From positions 1 through 64,000 of the forward strand of contig NZ_FZMP01000196.1 in the NCBI RefSeq assembly GCF_900196725.1: 64,000 nt of DNA, given 5' to 3'. The notes beneath the pieces were generated by a model. The model saw only the letters and a program-made list of their open reading frames with translations, made no database searches and had not been told where the DNA came from. Shown here one piece after another: positions 1-10,386 of the stretch. Both the position numbers and the translations under genes were made by a program. How positions within the stretch are numbered: the stretch's first letter is position 1; each line of letters opens with the position of its first letter. Origin of the DNA: Candidatus Methanoperedens nitratireducens (GTDB lineage Archaea > Halobacteriota > Methanosarcinia > Methanosarcinales > Methanoperedenaceae).

Positions 1-2150
<2,150 letters not shown>

Positions 2151-2230
2151 CGCTAGATTTTGTTTTGCTACATTCGGGCGATATTCAGATTGTGTATGAT
2201 ACATGGATTACGTTGTGCTCGTAAAAATCC

Positions 2231-2255
2231 GCACATGCTCGCAGAGCATTTGTGC
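2231..2255 (+). other. Hairpin in the 23S-5S spacer
   Basis: GCACATGCTC (2231-2240) can pair with GAGCA (2244-2248) and TGTGC (2251-2255) around a GCA loop with a two-base bulge. The roughly 140-nt spacer between 23S and 5S has no tRNA gene. A role as a processing stem for the rRNA precursor is inferred from position only. Confidence 0.4.
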
Positions 2256-2290
2256 GCATTGAAGCGGGTGCGACGCTTACCGTCATAAGA

Positions 2291-2418
2291 GAGTATAGCG
2301 GCCAAAGCGGCGGGGAAACACCTGTACCCATTTCGAACACAGCAGTTAAGCCCGTCTACGTTCTGCATTGTACTATGATGTGCGAACTCTAGGGAACTGC
2401 AGAAAGCTGCTATGCTCA
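2291..2418 (+). rRNA. 5S ribosomal RNA
   Basis: The terminal helix is formed by GAGTATAGCGGC at the 5' side and GCTGCTATGCTC at the 3' side. Between them is the conserved core CCCATTTCGAACACAGCAGTTAAGCCC. The gene lies about 140 nt behind the 23S in the same orientation, the usual euryarchaeal arrangement. Exact ends are set from the terminal helix and could be off by a few bases. Confidence 0.92.
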
Positions 2419-2479
2419 CTTATTACTACTAATATTACTACTAATTTTTTGTATAATAACAGAATTAAAGCATGGTTAT

Positions 2480-3223
2480 ATGATAAATGACTTGTCTGAA
2501 GGAATTTTTCAACAAACAATGGATATGTGGATAAATCCAGAGATAGATAAAAGAAAAAAAGAAAACATGCTACCCTCTAATTTTAAACTTAAAGCAGCAC
2601 AGATAATCTTTTCTTTAGATAGAGGTTGGAATAAAGTTAGATTGAATGATGAGGTCAAGGCAATTGCTCAATGCAAAATGAATATCCCAAAAAATAAGGA
2701 CGAACCTTGTTATGAACACGAAATTGAGGATATAGAATCGATAGAGTTAACAGAACAAGACCCTAATTGTGCTCATATAACTTTAATGTTGTTTAAGGAA
2801 AAATGGTACGTTGCATTCGATTTTAGATACAATAAAAAGAGGATTAAAGAACATATTGAGGCATCAAGAGAATTTTTAGATAGCGCCAAGGATAATCTAT
2901 CAAAAAATCGATTAAGACCTTTTTTTGAAAATTCTTTTGCATGTGCAGAACTTGCCGCAAAAGCAATTCTATTGCAGCTACCGGATAAAGAAATACTTCA
3001 TGGAAAAGATCACGATTTGAAAGTTATGAGGTTTCAAAACTGGGCAACTTTAGGAAATGTTAAGTTTGAATATTCTACTATATTAAATAAATTGAATAGT
3101 TTACGACCTTCTGCAAGGTATCTTTGCTCTACTGAATTTAAAAAAGAAGATCCCATGAGAATTATTGAAACATTAAATGAGATGATTAGTTTTGTAGAGA
3201 ACAGTCTTAAATTAAGTGGGTGA
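2480..3223 (+). CDS. Hypothetical protein with C-terminal HEPN-like domain
   Basis: A 247-aa protein of uncertain function. Residues ~1-125 are not recognised. Residues ~130-245 look like an all-helical HEPN fold: a helix beginning ASREFLDSAKDNL, the stretch ENSFACAELAAKAILLQLPD, then a basic-polar HGKDHDLK segment and a late helix with SARYL. HEPN proteins are often RNases or nucleotide-transfer partners in toxin-antitoxin and defence loci, but a clear Rx4-6H RNase motif is not seen. It opens an AT-richer three-gene block directly after the rRNA genes and is followed 9 nt later by another small gene. Horizontal acquisition is plausible. Confidence 0.6.
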   Translation: MINDLSEGIFQQTMDMWINPEIDKRKKENMLPSNFKLKAAQIIFSLDRGWNKVRLNDEVKAIAQCKMNIPKNKDEPCYEHEIEDIESIELTEQDPNCAHITLMLFKEKWYVAFDFRYNKKRIKEHIEASREFLDSAKDNLSKNRLRPFFENSFACAELAAKAILLQLPDKEILHGKDHDLKVMRFQNWATLGNVKFEYSTILNKLNSLRPSARYLCSTEFKKEDPMRIIETLNEMISFVENSLKLSG

Positions 3224-3232
3224 TGATTCACA

Positions 3233-3610
3233 ATGTCTCGATGGCGCATTAGTAAAGGACAGGCGATAGACCTCCAAACCTGGGCACTTGAAGAAAGTGG
3301 AACTAAGGAGTTCCTTGATACACTCCCAGAACTTCCGAAAAAGGGCAAAATAAAACCCGGACTTTATGTAAGCTATGAAATTGATGATTCAGAGCTTGAC
3401 GGAGGCATTGACTGGCCTGATGTAGGTGTTGCCACTGTATTTGCAGTCCTAAAAAATGGTCGTAAAGAATTTATCGGGGAAGTTCGTGCTTATAATTGGG
3501 AAGCTATATGGCTGAGCACAACAGATTTTGATGAGGTCGATGACCCGCAGGAATGGTGGACATGCATAAAGGACGCTTATGAGCGATTTAAGAAGACCGA
3601 AAGCAGTTGA
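3233..3610 (+). CDS. Hypothetical protein, acidic, 125 aa
   Basis: Not recognised. It is rich in Asp, Glu and Trp (DDPQEWWTC near the C-terminus), has no signal peptide or membrane segment and appears to be a compact cytoplasmic domain. Its start lies 9 nt behind the HEPN-like gene, so the two are probably co-transcribed and may form a functional pair; an acidic small partner beside a HEPN protein is reminiscent of a two-gene toxin-antitoxin module, but nothing in the sequence proves that. Confidence 0.55.
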   Translation: MSRWRISKGQAIDLQTWALEESGTKEFLDTLPELPKKGKIKPGLYVSYEIDDSELDGGIDWPDVGVATVFAVLKNGRKEFIGEVRAYNWEAIWLSTTDFDEVDDPQEWWTCIKDAYERFKKTESS

Positions 3611-3639
3611 TGATATTAAACGCGAGTTTGTAGAAGACT

Positions 3640-4089
3640 ATGACAGAACGAAAGCCGCCTCAAACGAAGCCAAAAGAATCACGACATTACTTTTTCTTGA
3701 ACCCTTATGATGATATGGCTTTTACAGTTTGCCCGAAATGTGAAGGAAAAACCAAAATTAGAAAGTTTTGCTTACTTATTCACATCGAGTCCAGGCATTT
3801 ATTATCTCTTAACAAGTCCTGCCGATATTGTCCCGGCTGTGATCTGATTATTGTTAGAAAAGCAGACTTAGAAAGACTTCTTGCAGCCTTTTTTGAGCAA
3901 AATGCGCCGGATATTATTGGCAATGAATATTTTGTTTACGGCACAATGGATAAAAAGGATTGGAAAAATGTAAAGACGGGGAAGATGAGTGCCAATGATA
4001 TAATCAAATGTTTATACCCTTTTAAGGATATTTGGGAGTTTGAAGTGGTTCCTGGAGGGTGGTATCCTGAAAGTCGGAAGAAAGCATGA
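3640..4089 (+). CDS. Hypothetical zinc-ribbon protein, 149 aa
   Basis: Residues ~31-70 contain CPKC followed by C-x2-C-x2-C spacing (CRYCPGC), a likely zinc-binding knuckle. The remainder is unrecognised and has a Trp/Tyr-rich C-terminus. It follows the previous gene by 29 nt in the same direction and shares its AT-rich composition, so it probably belongs to the same accessory unit. No enzymatic motif is visible. Confidence 0.55.
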   Translation: MTERKPPQTKPKESRHYFFLNPYDDMAFTVCPKCEGKTKIRKFCLLIHIESRHLLSLNKSCRYCPGCDLIIVRKADLERLLAAFFEQNAPDIIGNEYFVYGTMDKKDWKNVKTGKMSANDIIKCLYPFKDIWEFEVVPGGWYPESRKKA

Positions 4090-4132
4090 AATTTTTCGGG
4101 AGAAATTTAGTTCAACGAATTATTATTAAGCA

Positions 4133-4885
4133 TCAATTTAAAATTAGATATTTTGTTAGCTCAAAAATCAAATCTCCGTAAAACACAGCCACGAAAAACC
4201 CTAAAGTTATTGAAATCATAAACGGCAGTCCCGGAGTTACCCAAACCTCCTCTTTAATCAAGCCTTTTTCAGAAAGAGCCTGAAGCTCAGAAATCACTTT
4301 TTCATTAATCTCCACGCCGCCCCGTTTAAAATTCTGTTTAACATTGCCTTCTATCTCTTCAAAATTCTCTATCAACTTGATATGCCTGCCTGCAAGCTCT
4401 TTAATTTTAGCTTTATAACCTATGAAAATATATGCAGGCTTATCGATATGCAATCCCATCTTAGCCAGATTATATGTAGCTAACCCAAAAGGGACTATAA
4501 TTGTTAGCAGGACAGCATTTCCGAATATGCCGAATGCAAAAAGATCAATTAAAGGCTCATTCAACGGGAAATTAATCCCTAAAACACCAAATTTTGGATA
4601 AGCGGGGAGGATTATTGATAGTACAATAAGCGATTTGGCGTCGGCACCTCCGAATGTGCCCAGTTGAAAAATAATATAAACAAAAACGAAGATCAATCCG
4701 GCTGAAATCAATACGCGGGGGATGTATACATATCCCAACCTGTAAATATCATAAAATACAAAAAAACTGCCGACAGCCAACATTATCAACCATAGTTTAT
4801 TTGTAACGCGGCGCGTTTTAATATCTGAATAACATGAGTATATCAGGAATGGTGTGCAGAATAATATTTTTAAAATATCCAGCAT
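4133..4885 (-). CDS. Archaeal prepilin/preflagellin peptidase (A24 family)
   Basis: A 250-aa polytopic membrane protein. It carries the two aspartate motifs of type IV prepilin peptidases: SDIKTRRV near residue 20 and GGADAK near residue 79 (the GxGD-type site). At least five hydrophobic helices are evident, with a cytoplasmic insert at ~145-215 as in archaeal type II A24 peptidases. Such enzymes cleave the class III signal peptides of pilins and archaellins at the cytoplasmic membrane. No pilin or archaellum gene lies nearby. It is convergent with the zinc-ribbon gene. Confidence 0.85.
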   Translation of the reverse strand: MLDILKILFCTPFLIYSCYSDIKTRRVTNKLWLIMLAVGSFFVFYDIYRLGYVYIPRVLISAGLIFVFVYIIFQLGTFGGADAKSLIVLSIILPAYPKFGVLGINFPLNEPLIDLFAFGIFGNAVLLTIIVPFGLATYNLAKMGLHIDKPAYIFIGYKAKIKELAGRHIKLIENFEEIEGNVKQNFKRGGVEINEKVISELQALSEKGLIKEEVWVTPGLPFMISITLGFFVAVFYGDLIFELTKYLILN

Positions 4886-4937
4886 ATTCTTTTAATTGTT
4901 TTTTATACTTAAAATATTATCTGGTCAAAAAGGTAAA

Positions 4938-4945
4938 CTATATAG
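4938..4945 (+). promoter_or_regulatory. TATA box of tRNA-Thr / ccm transcript
   Basis: CTATATAG lies about 33 nt upstream of the mature tRNA-Thr 5' end, the distance expected for an archaeal TATA box. The ccm genes follow without another obvious promoter, so they may be read through from here. Confidence 0.55.
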
Positions 4946-4974
4946 ACAAAACCACCGATATACACTTCTTTCAT

Positions 4975-5048
4975 GCCGCCGTGGCTTAGCCCGGCAAAGC
5001 GGCTGATTCGTAATCAGCAGATCGAGGGTTCAAACCCCTCCGGCGGCT
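4975..5048 (+). tRNA. tRNA-Thr (CGT anticodon)
   Basis: A 74-nt cloverleaf without intron. The acceptor stem is GCCGCCG/CGGCGGC with discriminator T, the anticodon arm is GCTGA-TTCGTAA-TCAGC giving anticodon CGT, and the T arm is GAGGG-TTCAAAC-CCCTC. No CCA is encoded. It ends 32 nt before the proposed start of ccmA, and an open frame in phase with ccmA runs through the tRNA. Confidence 0.95.
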
Positions 5049-5080
5049 TTCTAAATAAACAAAAAGCAGGTGAGCTCCAT

Positions 5081-5788
5081 ATAATCTCCATTGAAAACCT
5101 CTCAAAAGCGTTCGGCACCAATATAGTACTCCGGAGCATCAATCTCAAGATAGAGCAGGGAGAATTCCTGACAATATTCGGTCCTAACGGCGCGGGGAAG
5201 ACAACTCTTATAAAAATAATCTCCACCCTTGTAAGCCCCACGGCAGGCAGGGTCACTATAGATGGTATAGATATCAAGGAGAATCCAATCGATATCAGGA
5301 AGAAAATCGGCGTGATATCTCACGAGACATACCTGTACCATGAATTGACCGCTGCCGAGAACCTGCGGTTCTTCGGGAGGATGTACGATACAAAGAATAT
5401 CGAGTCCCGGATAGATGAACTGATAAAACAGGTAGGGTTGGGCTACAGGAAGAACGACCGTGTGAGGACGTTCTCCAGGGGAATGAAACAGCGCCTCTCG
5501 ATAGCGCGGGCGTTGATACACGACCCGCCCATACTTTTACTCGATGAGCCGTACACAGGTCTTGACCAGCATGCAAGCGCCACTTTTGACAGGATACTTT
5601 CCGGCACGAACGCGCACGATAAGACCCGTGTGCTCATCTCCCACGATATAGAGCGGGGCATTGCAATGTGCGACCGTGCAATCATCCTGACGAATGGCAA
5701 TATTGCACACGAAATGAGCAAGACCGAAATCCACGACCTGGTGCAGTGCAGGGCGATATACGAGAAACATGTAGTGGAGCGCGCATGA
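5081..5788 (+). CDS. ccmA: Heme exporter ABC ATP-binding protein CcmA (apparent ATA start)
   Basis: The protein is a 235-aa ABC ATPase with Walker A GPNGAGKTT (34-42), the signature FSRGMKQRLSIARAL and Walker B ILLLDEP. With CcmB it forms the CcmAB ATPase of cytochrome c maturation system I. In the reading frame there is no ATG, GTG or TTG between the tRNA-Thr gene and Walker A. Homology of the opening residues (x-I-S-I-E-N-L-S-K) and a Shine-Dalgarno-like AGGTGA at 5068-5073 place the start at ATA 5081. An ATG at 4973 is in frame but lies ahead of and inside the tRNA. The 3' end overlaps ccmB as ATGA. Confidence 0.85.
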   Translation: MISIENLSKAFGTNIVLRSINLKIEQGEFLTIFGPNGAGKTTLIKIISTLVSPTAGRVTIDGIDIKENPIDIRKKIGVISHETYLYHELTAAENLRFFGRMYDTKNIESRIDELIKQVGLGYRKNDRVRTFSRGMKQRLSIARALIHDPPILLLDEPYTGLDQHASATFDRILSGTNAHDKTRVLISHDIERGIAMCDRAIILTNGNIAHEMSKTEIHDLVQCRAIYEKHVVERA

Positions 5789-6474
5789 AGTTCCTTGAGA
5801 TAGCAGGTAAGGACCTGAGGGCAGAGTTCCGCACAAAACAGATGCTCAATTCCATGATGATTTTTGCGCTTCTTGTGATAGTTATATTCAGCTTCGCGTT
5901 CGGGAACGAGGCATCGATATTCATACAGGGCATAAATAAAAAGGTCGTCGATCTGCTCGCGCCCGGAATACTGTGGATCGCATTTACCTTCGCCGGGATG
6001 CTCGGTCTTTCAAGATCATTTGCAAGCGAAAAAGAGGAAGGCTGCCTTGAAGGTCTGAAGCTTTGCCCAGTGGACAGGAGCGATATATACAATGGAAAAG
6101 TCCTGTCCAATGCCGTACTGATGTTCCTTATGGAGATCATAACCATACCTGTTTTTGCCGTACTTTTCAGCTATGATATAAAAAACATTACCGGCATGCT
6201 GCTGGTCGTGGTTCTGGGAACTTTCGGATTTATCTTTGTGGGCACGCTTCTCTCGGCTTTAGCTGTAAACACAAGGACGCGTGAAATCCTGCTTCCTGTA
6301 ATCCTGTTCCCTGTGCTGCTCCCCGTGATACTCTCAGCGGTGACAGCAACGGGGACTATGCTCGCATCGGGTGAGATTTCCGATATAGCAGGCGAACTTC
6401 AGATACTTGCGGTCTATGATATAATTTTTTTCATAGTAGCGCAACTGGTATTCGAATACACTATTGAGGACTGA
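5785..6474 (+). CDS. ccmB: Heme exporter permease CcmB
   Basis: A 229-aa integral membrane protein with about six hydrophobic helices and the CcmB-type N-terminus (GKDLRAEFRTKQ). It is the permease partner of CcmA in cytochrome c maturation. The start ATG overlaps the ccmA stop (ATGA, 5785-5788), giving translational coupling. The family length is about 220 residues, so the gene appears complete. It is followed by ccmC 68 nt later; ccmE/ccmF are not in the window. Confidence 0.88.
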   Translation: MKFLEIAGKDLRAEFRTKQMLNSMMIFALLVIVIFSFAFGNEASIFIQGINKKVVDLLAPGILWIAFTFAGMLGLSRSFASEKEEGCLEGLKLCPVDRSDIYNGKVLSNAVLMFLMEIITIPVFAVLFSYDIKNITGMLLVVVLGTFGFIFVGTLLSALAVNTRTREILLPVILFPVLLPVILSAVTATGTMLASGEISDIAGELQILAVYDIIFFIVAQLVFEYTIED

Positions 6475-6542
6475 AACCAATATCGTTATAAAGATTGCTG
6501 TTATAAATAAGATAATTACAACTCATGTAAAGTGAAGAAGAT

Positions 6543-7232
6543 ATGTTAAAAAAGATACTTTTTGCATTAACCGCGGTGCTGATGATAATCTCCATATATG
6601 CGGTGTTTTCAGATTATTCCCCCATTCCGGTAAGCGTAAAAAATGCCCCGGGAGACCCGGCAAACTTTAAAATATTCTATTTCCACCTCCCGATTGCAAT
6701 ATCATCCTATCTTGCTTTTGCCGCGGTGTTCATTTCAAGCGTTTTATACCTGCGGGGCAAACAGCAGAAATGGGACATAACAGCGCTCTCCGCTGCTGAG
6801 ATTGGCGTTATTTTTGCCTTCCTGACCCTTGCCAGCGGATCGATATGGGCAAAGTCAGCCTGGGGGGCATACTGGGTGACGTGGGACGTAAGGCTCAATA
6901 CATCGCTTGTCCTGTTTTTGATATACCTGGCTTATCTGATGATACGGCAGGCTGTAGAGGAACCTGAGAAAAGAGCCAGATTATCAGCCGTGTTCGGGAT
7001 AGTAGGGTTCGTCGGAGTGCCGCTCAGCTACATGTCCATAAGGCTGTGGAACAGGGCTACGATGCACCCTGTCGCTGAGCTGAATTATTCCACATACAGT
7101 CCGCTGCTTATCACTTTATTGGTGAACTTCGTAGCTTTCTTCCTGCTTGTAGCATCGTTCATTGTATTGAGAATAGATAACGAGCGGATGAAAGAAAAAA
7201 TAAACGAGCTAAAAAGGGTAAAAAACCTGTAA
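6543..7232 (+). CDS. ccmC: Cytochrome c maturation protein CcmC
   Basis: A 229-aa membrane protein with six hydrophobic segments. The tryptophan-rich heme-handling motif WGAYWVTWDVRL is at 107-118, and histidines lie in external loops at HLP (residue 48) and MHP (~175), as expected for CcmC, which loads heme onto CcmE. It ends with a short charged cytoplasmic tail. The ccmA-ccmB-ccmC order indicates the cell makes c-type cytochromes. A TATA-like GTTATAAATAAG near 6510 could give it a promoter of its own. Confidence 0.92.
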   Translation: MLKKILFALTAVLMIISIYAVFSDYSPIPVSVKNAPGDPANFKIFYFHLPIAISSYLAFAAVFISSVLYLRGKQQKWDITALSAAEIGVIFAFLTLASGSIWAKSAWGAYWVTWDVRLNTSLVLFLIYLAYLMIRQAVEEPEKRARLSAVFGIVGFVGVPLSYMSIRLWNRATMHPVAELNYSTYSPLLITLLVNFVAFFLLVASFIVLRIDNERMKEKINELKRVKNL

Positions 7233-7234
7233 AA

Positions 7235-7822
7235 TTACGCGGCTACAGAGCCGGGTTCAGCCTCTATCTCTGTCTTTCTGACCTCTACCCTTCTCAGTGG
7301 ATAAATCGGTTTAACATCATGGTAAATGCCGGCTGAGAGCTTTCCGGTCACGATTTCCTGAACGAACTGCGCCATATCCAGTTCTTTGGCTCGTGACATT
7401 ATGACATTGTTCATTATCTGGCGTATCTCTTTTACCTGGTTTGCCCGCGCTCTTTTTATAGTGAAACATGACGGCTTTACTCTTATTGTGTAGTCATCCC
7501 TGGTCTTTACCGAGATATTTGACTCTACACTCGATGTCTGTCTCTTTACGAGCGAGCGCAGGTAGTCCTGCGTGAGCTGGTGACCTACGAATTTAGTATA
7601 TGCCGAGTCGCCCCCGACACTGTCCACTTTCAGGACCAGTTTTATGTTCTGTTTTGTAAGGTCGTTTGTCAACTCTCCGAGGGTTACTTCAACCACCCGT
7701 CCGACCAGTTTTTCAGGCACATCAGCCACGGTTTCTCCGATATTCGCTTTTCCGAACATTTCAGGTGCAACTAAGTTGTACCATTGCTTGGATTTCCATC
7801 CTTCTGCTTTTGCTACTGCCAA
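7235..7822 (-). CDS. rps3ae: 30S ribosomal protein S3Ae (eS1)
   Basis: A 195-aa protein matching archaeal/eukaryotic S3Ae throughout, beginning with AEGWKSKQWYNLVAPEMF. It is a small-subunit component near the mRNA exit. The start codon is TTG at 7822-7820, preceded by GGAGGAAATTA on the coding strand, a strong Shine-Dalgarno. It stands alone and is convergent with ccmC, separated by 2 nt. Confidence 0.96.
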   Translation of the reverse strand: MAVAKAEGWKSKQWYNLVAPEMFGKANIGETVADVPEKLVGRVVEVTLGELTNDLTKQNIKLVLKVDSVGGDSAYTKFVGHQLTQDYLRSLVKRQTSSVESNISVKTRDDYTIRVKPSCFTIKRARANQVKEIRQIMNNVIMSRAKELDMAQFVQEIVTGKLSAGIYHDVKPIYPLRRVEVRKTEIEAEPGSVAA

Positions 7823-7872
7823 ATAATTTCCTCCAGATCATTAGGATTAAAGTTGTGAATATTCACAAATCA

Positions 7873-7890
7873 AATGCTTAATAAAGCATT
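7873..7890. repeat. Short perfect inverted repeat
   Basis: AATGCTT and AAGCATT flank a 4-nt loop between the divergent S3Ae and tRNA-Leu genes. It lies about 50 bp upstream of the S3Ae start and could be an operator; no function is shown. Confidence 0.35.
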
Positions 7891-7918
7891 CAATACTTAA
7901 TACTTTTGGATACGGCGA

Positions 7919-7930
7919 TTTATATATTAA
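7919..7930 (+). promoter_or_regulatory. TATA box for tRNA-Leu
   Basis: TTTATATATTAA is a strong archaeal TATA box on the plus strand. It predicts initiation near 7950, giving a short leader before the tRNA-Leu 5' end at 7978. Confidence 0.6.
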
Positions 7931-7977
7931 AGAACGACACCCTTATGTTCAATAAGGATAATTCAGCACAGCCCCAC

Positions 7978-8060
7978 GCGGGGGTAACCAAGCGGCCAAA
8001 GGTGATAGACTCAAGATCTATTCTCGCAGGAGTTCGAGGGTTCAAATCCCTTCCCCCGCA
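7978..8060 (+). tRNA. tRNA-Leu (CAA anticodon)
   Basis: An 83-nt class II tRNA with a long variable arm. The acceptor stem is GCGGGGG/CCCCCGC with discriminator A, the anticodon arm is ATAGA-CTCAAGA-TCTAT (anticodon CAA, decoding UUG), and the T arm contains GAGGG-TTCAAAT-CCCTT. No intron and no encoded CCA. Confidence 0.94.
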
Positions 8061-8075
8061 TCTTATTCAGAATTC

Positions 8076-9176
8076 TCAGGTAAGGATTTTCCCCATTATC
8101 CCCAGCGCCCTCCTCAAATTCTCTTCCGAGGTCGCATATGATATCCTGATATGCCCCTTCCCGTTCTCACCGAAAGCCGCCCCCGGGACAACGATAACCC
8201 CTTTAGTTATCAGCTTCTGCGGCGTATCCTCATCCGCGACCTCAGGGAACGCATAGAACGCTCCCTGCGGCTTCACGCAATTTATTCCCATGCCGTACAA
8301 TCCATCAAGCAGCAGGTCTCTTCGCGCTTTGAAGCTCGCGCACATCTCTCTCACGCAGTCCTGCGGTCCCTCAAGCGCTGCCAGCGCAGCCTTTTGCGCT
8401 ATCGAACAGGCGCACGCCTGGATGTACTGGTGCACCTTGAGCATCTGCTCGATATAATCCTTACGCGCGGCTGCATAGCCGATGCGCCAGCCGGTCATGG
8501 CGTATGTCTTGGAAACGGCATTGATCGTTATGACATTATCAGTGAACTGTGCAGGGCTGACGTGCTCTCCATCATAGATGAAATGCTCATAGACCTCATC
8601 CGAAATTATTGTAATGCCGGTATCCTCAGCTATCTCAGCCAGCGCTTTTATCTCCTGCTTTGTCTGGACAGTGCCGGTTGGATTTGAGGGCGAATTTATG
8701 ATAAGTACCTTAGTCCTGGGCGTGATACATTCGTTCACTTTTTCCGGTTCTACTGTGAGTTCATCTCCAAGAGGTACGCCCACGACGTTTCCCCCCGCCA
8801 TCCTCGTCAGGGCCGCATAAGAAACAAAACCGGGGTCGGGAACCAGGACATCGTCACCCTTGTCAATAAGGGCTGCCAGTGCAAGATGAAGCGCTTCTGA
8901 GGCACCGGATGTGACTATCACCTCATCAGGCGCAACTTCAAAATGATTCTCCCGCTCGAATTTCCTGCACAGGGCAGAACGCAGTTCCGGGATTCCAAGA
9001 TTCATGGTGTAGGCGGTAAAACCCTGGTTGATAGCCTCGATAGCCGCTTTTTTTATATGGAGAGGGGTATCAAAGTCAGGCTGTCCGAGACCAAGGTTAA
9101 TGGCGTTCGGTCCTGCCCCTTCGAACATCTTGCGGATACCGGAGATATCGATGCTTTTTACCCTTTCTGAGAACAT
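8076..9176 (-). CDS. Class I/II pyridoxal-phosphate aminotransferase (aspartate-type)
   Basis: A ~366-aa fold-type I aminotransferase. Motifs include NSPSNPTGT, DEVYEHFIYDG and the PLP lysine in SKTYAMTGWRIGY, followed by a C-terminal arginine region RISYA. It transfers amino groups between amino acids and 2-oxoacids; substrate cannot be assigned from sequence alone. ATG 9176 is preferred over GTG 9185 because GAGTGAT sits 4 nt before it. The 5' end follows the hxlB stop directly, so both are in one transcript. Confidence 0.9.
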   Translation of the reverse strand: MFSERVKSIDISGIRKMFEGAGPNAINLGLGQPDFDTPLHIKKAAIEAINQGFTAYTMNLGIPELRSALCRKFERENHFEVAPDEVIVTSGASEALHLALAALIDKGDDVLVPDPGFVSYAALTRMAGGNVVGVPLGDELTVEPEKVNECITPRTKVLIINSPSNPTGTVQTKQEIKALAEIAEDTGITIISDEVYEHFIYDGEHVSPAQFTDNVITINAVSKTYAMTGWRIGYAAARKDYIEQMLKVHQYIQACACSIAQKAALAALEGPQDCVREMCASFKARRDLLLDGLYGMGINCVKPQGAFYAFPEVADEDTPQKLITKGVIVVPGAAFGENGKGHIRISYATSEENLRRALGIMGKILT

Positions 9177-9181
9177 GTATA

Positions 9182-9790
9182 TCACTCGAATACCGTGTGC
9201 CTTTTCTTCAACTCAGCTTCGCTGGCATCGGTCCTGACCATCATTTCCGATATAACGGCATCAAGAAAAACGAGCGCAGATATCTCAAAAACTGTCCCCA
9301 GAGGCGCTAATTGCGGGTATCCTATCATCCTGCGCTCGTGATAGTTCTCATAAATCACATCATCTTTCGGGCGGCCCGGGATTACAACGACGATATCCGA
9401 TATCTTACCGAGGGAAGAATCCTTATTTGAGGTTATTGTAGCCAGTTTTGAGCCTATCTTTTTTGCGATCTGGCCAAGACCCGCTATAGATGTAGTCTCA
9501 CCTGAACCGGATACTGCGATCACCAGGTCTTCCACCTGTACCGCAGGAGTCGTGGTCTCTCCTACAACGTACACGTTGAACCCCATATGCATCAGCCTCA
9601 TTGCAAAGGCCCTTGCTGCAAGACCGGATCTGCCTGCGCCCATAAGGAATATCCTTTTTGCGTTCATGATACTATCAACAAGGGATGTCACAGAATCCGT
9701 ATCCAGGTTCAACGCTATTCTTTTTATATGATTTGCAATAAAATTCATCGATTCGATAGTAGCTTCACAATCTTTTTTATCGCCGTTCAT
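9182..9790 (-). CDS. hxlB: 6-phospho-3-hexuloisomerase (SIS domain)
   Basis: A 202-aa SIS-domain sugar isomerase with FLMGAGRSG near residue 49 and AVSGSGET near residue 92, both typical of hexuloisomerase (PHI). It interconverts hexulose 6-phosphate and fructose 6-phosphate. In archaea lacking the oxidative pentose phosphate pathway, PHI and hexulose-phosphate synthase supply ribulose 5-phosphate and can also fix formaldehyde. The partner synthase is in this window as an HPS-RraA fusion near 34.6-35.9 kb. Confidence 0.9.
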   Translation of the reverse strand: MNGDKKDCEATIESMNFIANHIKRIALNLDTDSVTSLVDSIMNAKRIFLMGAGRSGLAARAFAMRLMHMGFNVYVVGETTTPAVQVEDLVIAVSGSGETTSIAGLGQIAKKIGSKLATITSNKDSSLGKISDIVVVIPGRPKDDVIYENYHERRMIGYPQLAPLGTVFEISALVFLDAVISEMMVRTDASEAELKKRHTVFE

Positions 9791-9803
9791 GCAGGTACCT
9801 ATT

Positions 9804-10313
9804 TTATTCTACAGCCTTATATTCGATTCGCTTAATAACCCAGTCATCAAGCTTTTTTAACTCACCATGCACCAGGATTACCATGTCAAAGTTCCCATTC
9901 CAGTGGAGGATCTTTCTTACATCCCTTTCTTTTAACCGGTTAAAGATCGAATTTGCAAAATGAGCCAGTGCGATTCTTTTTGAGAATGGCAGGTTGAATA
10001 TGGCCCTGTACCCGCCCCTGGATTTTGCATATGATATTAAAGTATAGCCCATGCTTTCGTACTTCGAGATCGTATTAAAATCGCATACTATTTCCAGTTC
10101 ATAACTTATAGAGGAATCAATATTGGATATCCCGAAAAGGACATGCCGTATAATAGATTCACTGACCTGCCTGCCAAACCAGAGCGTGATCTTGCCCTGG
10201 GTGCAGGAGATTGTTACGTCATCCCGACCCATCTCCACAAGAATTACATCTCGCCCTTCCTGGAAATAAATCTCGTTCTTTGATACCATATGTCCATCCA
10301 TGGGCTCTTTCAT
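9804..10313 (-). CDS. Conserved-looking hypothetical protein, 169 aa
   Basis: Not recognised. It is a soluble mixed alpha/beta protein without signal peptide, metal-binding cluster or nucleotide motif. It lies 13 nt upstream of hxlB on the same strand and is probably in the hxlB-aminotransferase transcript. The start at 10313 follows a GAGGTAA sequence closely; ATG 10301 is an alternative with more usual spacing. Confidence 0.6.
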   Translation of the reverse strand: MKEPMDGHMVSKNEIYFQEGRDVILVEMGRDDVTISCTQGKITLWFGRQVSESIIRHVLFGISNIDSSISYELEIVCDFNTISKYESMGYTLISYAKSRGGYRAIFNLPFSKRIALAHFANSIFNRLKERDVRKILHWNGNFDMVILVHGELKKLDDWVIKRIEYKAVE

Positions 10314-10386
10314 TTACCTCAGCGGTATGATTTTTTTAAAGCAAGCACAGTACCGCACCTGTGCAGGCTTCCGGTTCAAAACATCA

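Noticed and set aside
2168-2419. 83-codon minus-strand open frame over the 5S gene
   Set aside because: Antisense to 5S rRNA and the rRNA spacer.
4973-5080. ATG 4973 as start of ccmA
   Set aside because: It would translate the tRNA-Thr sequence; homology and the Shine-Dalgarno point to 5081.
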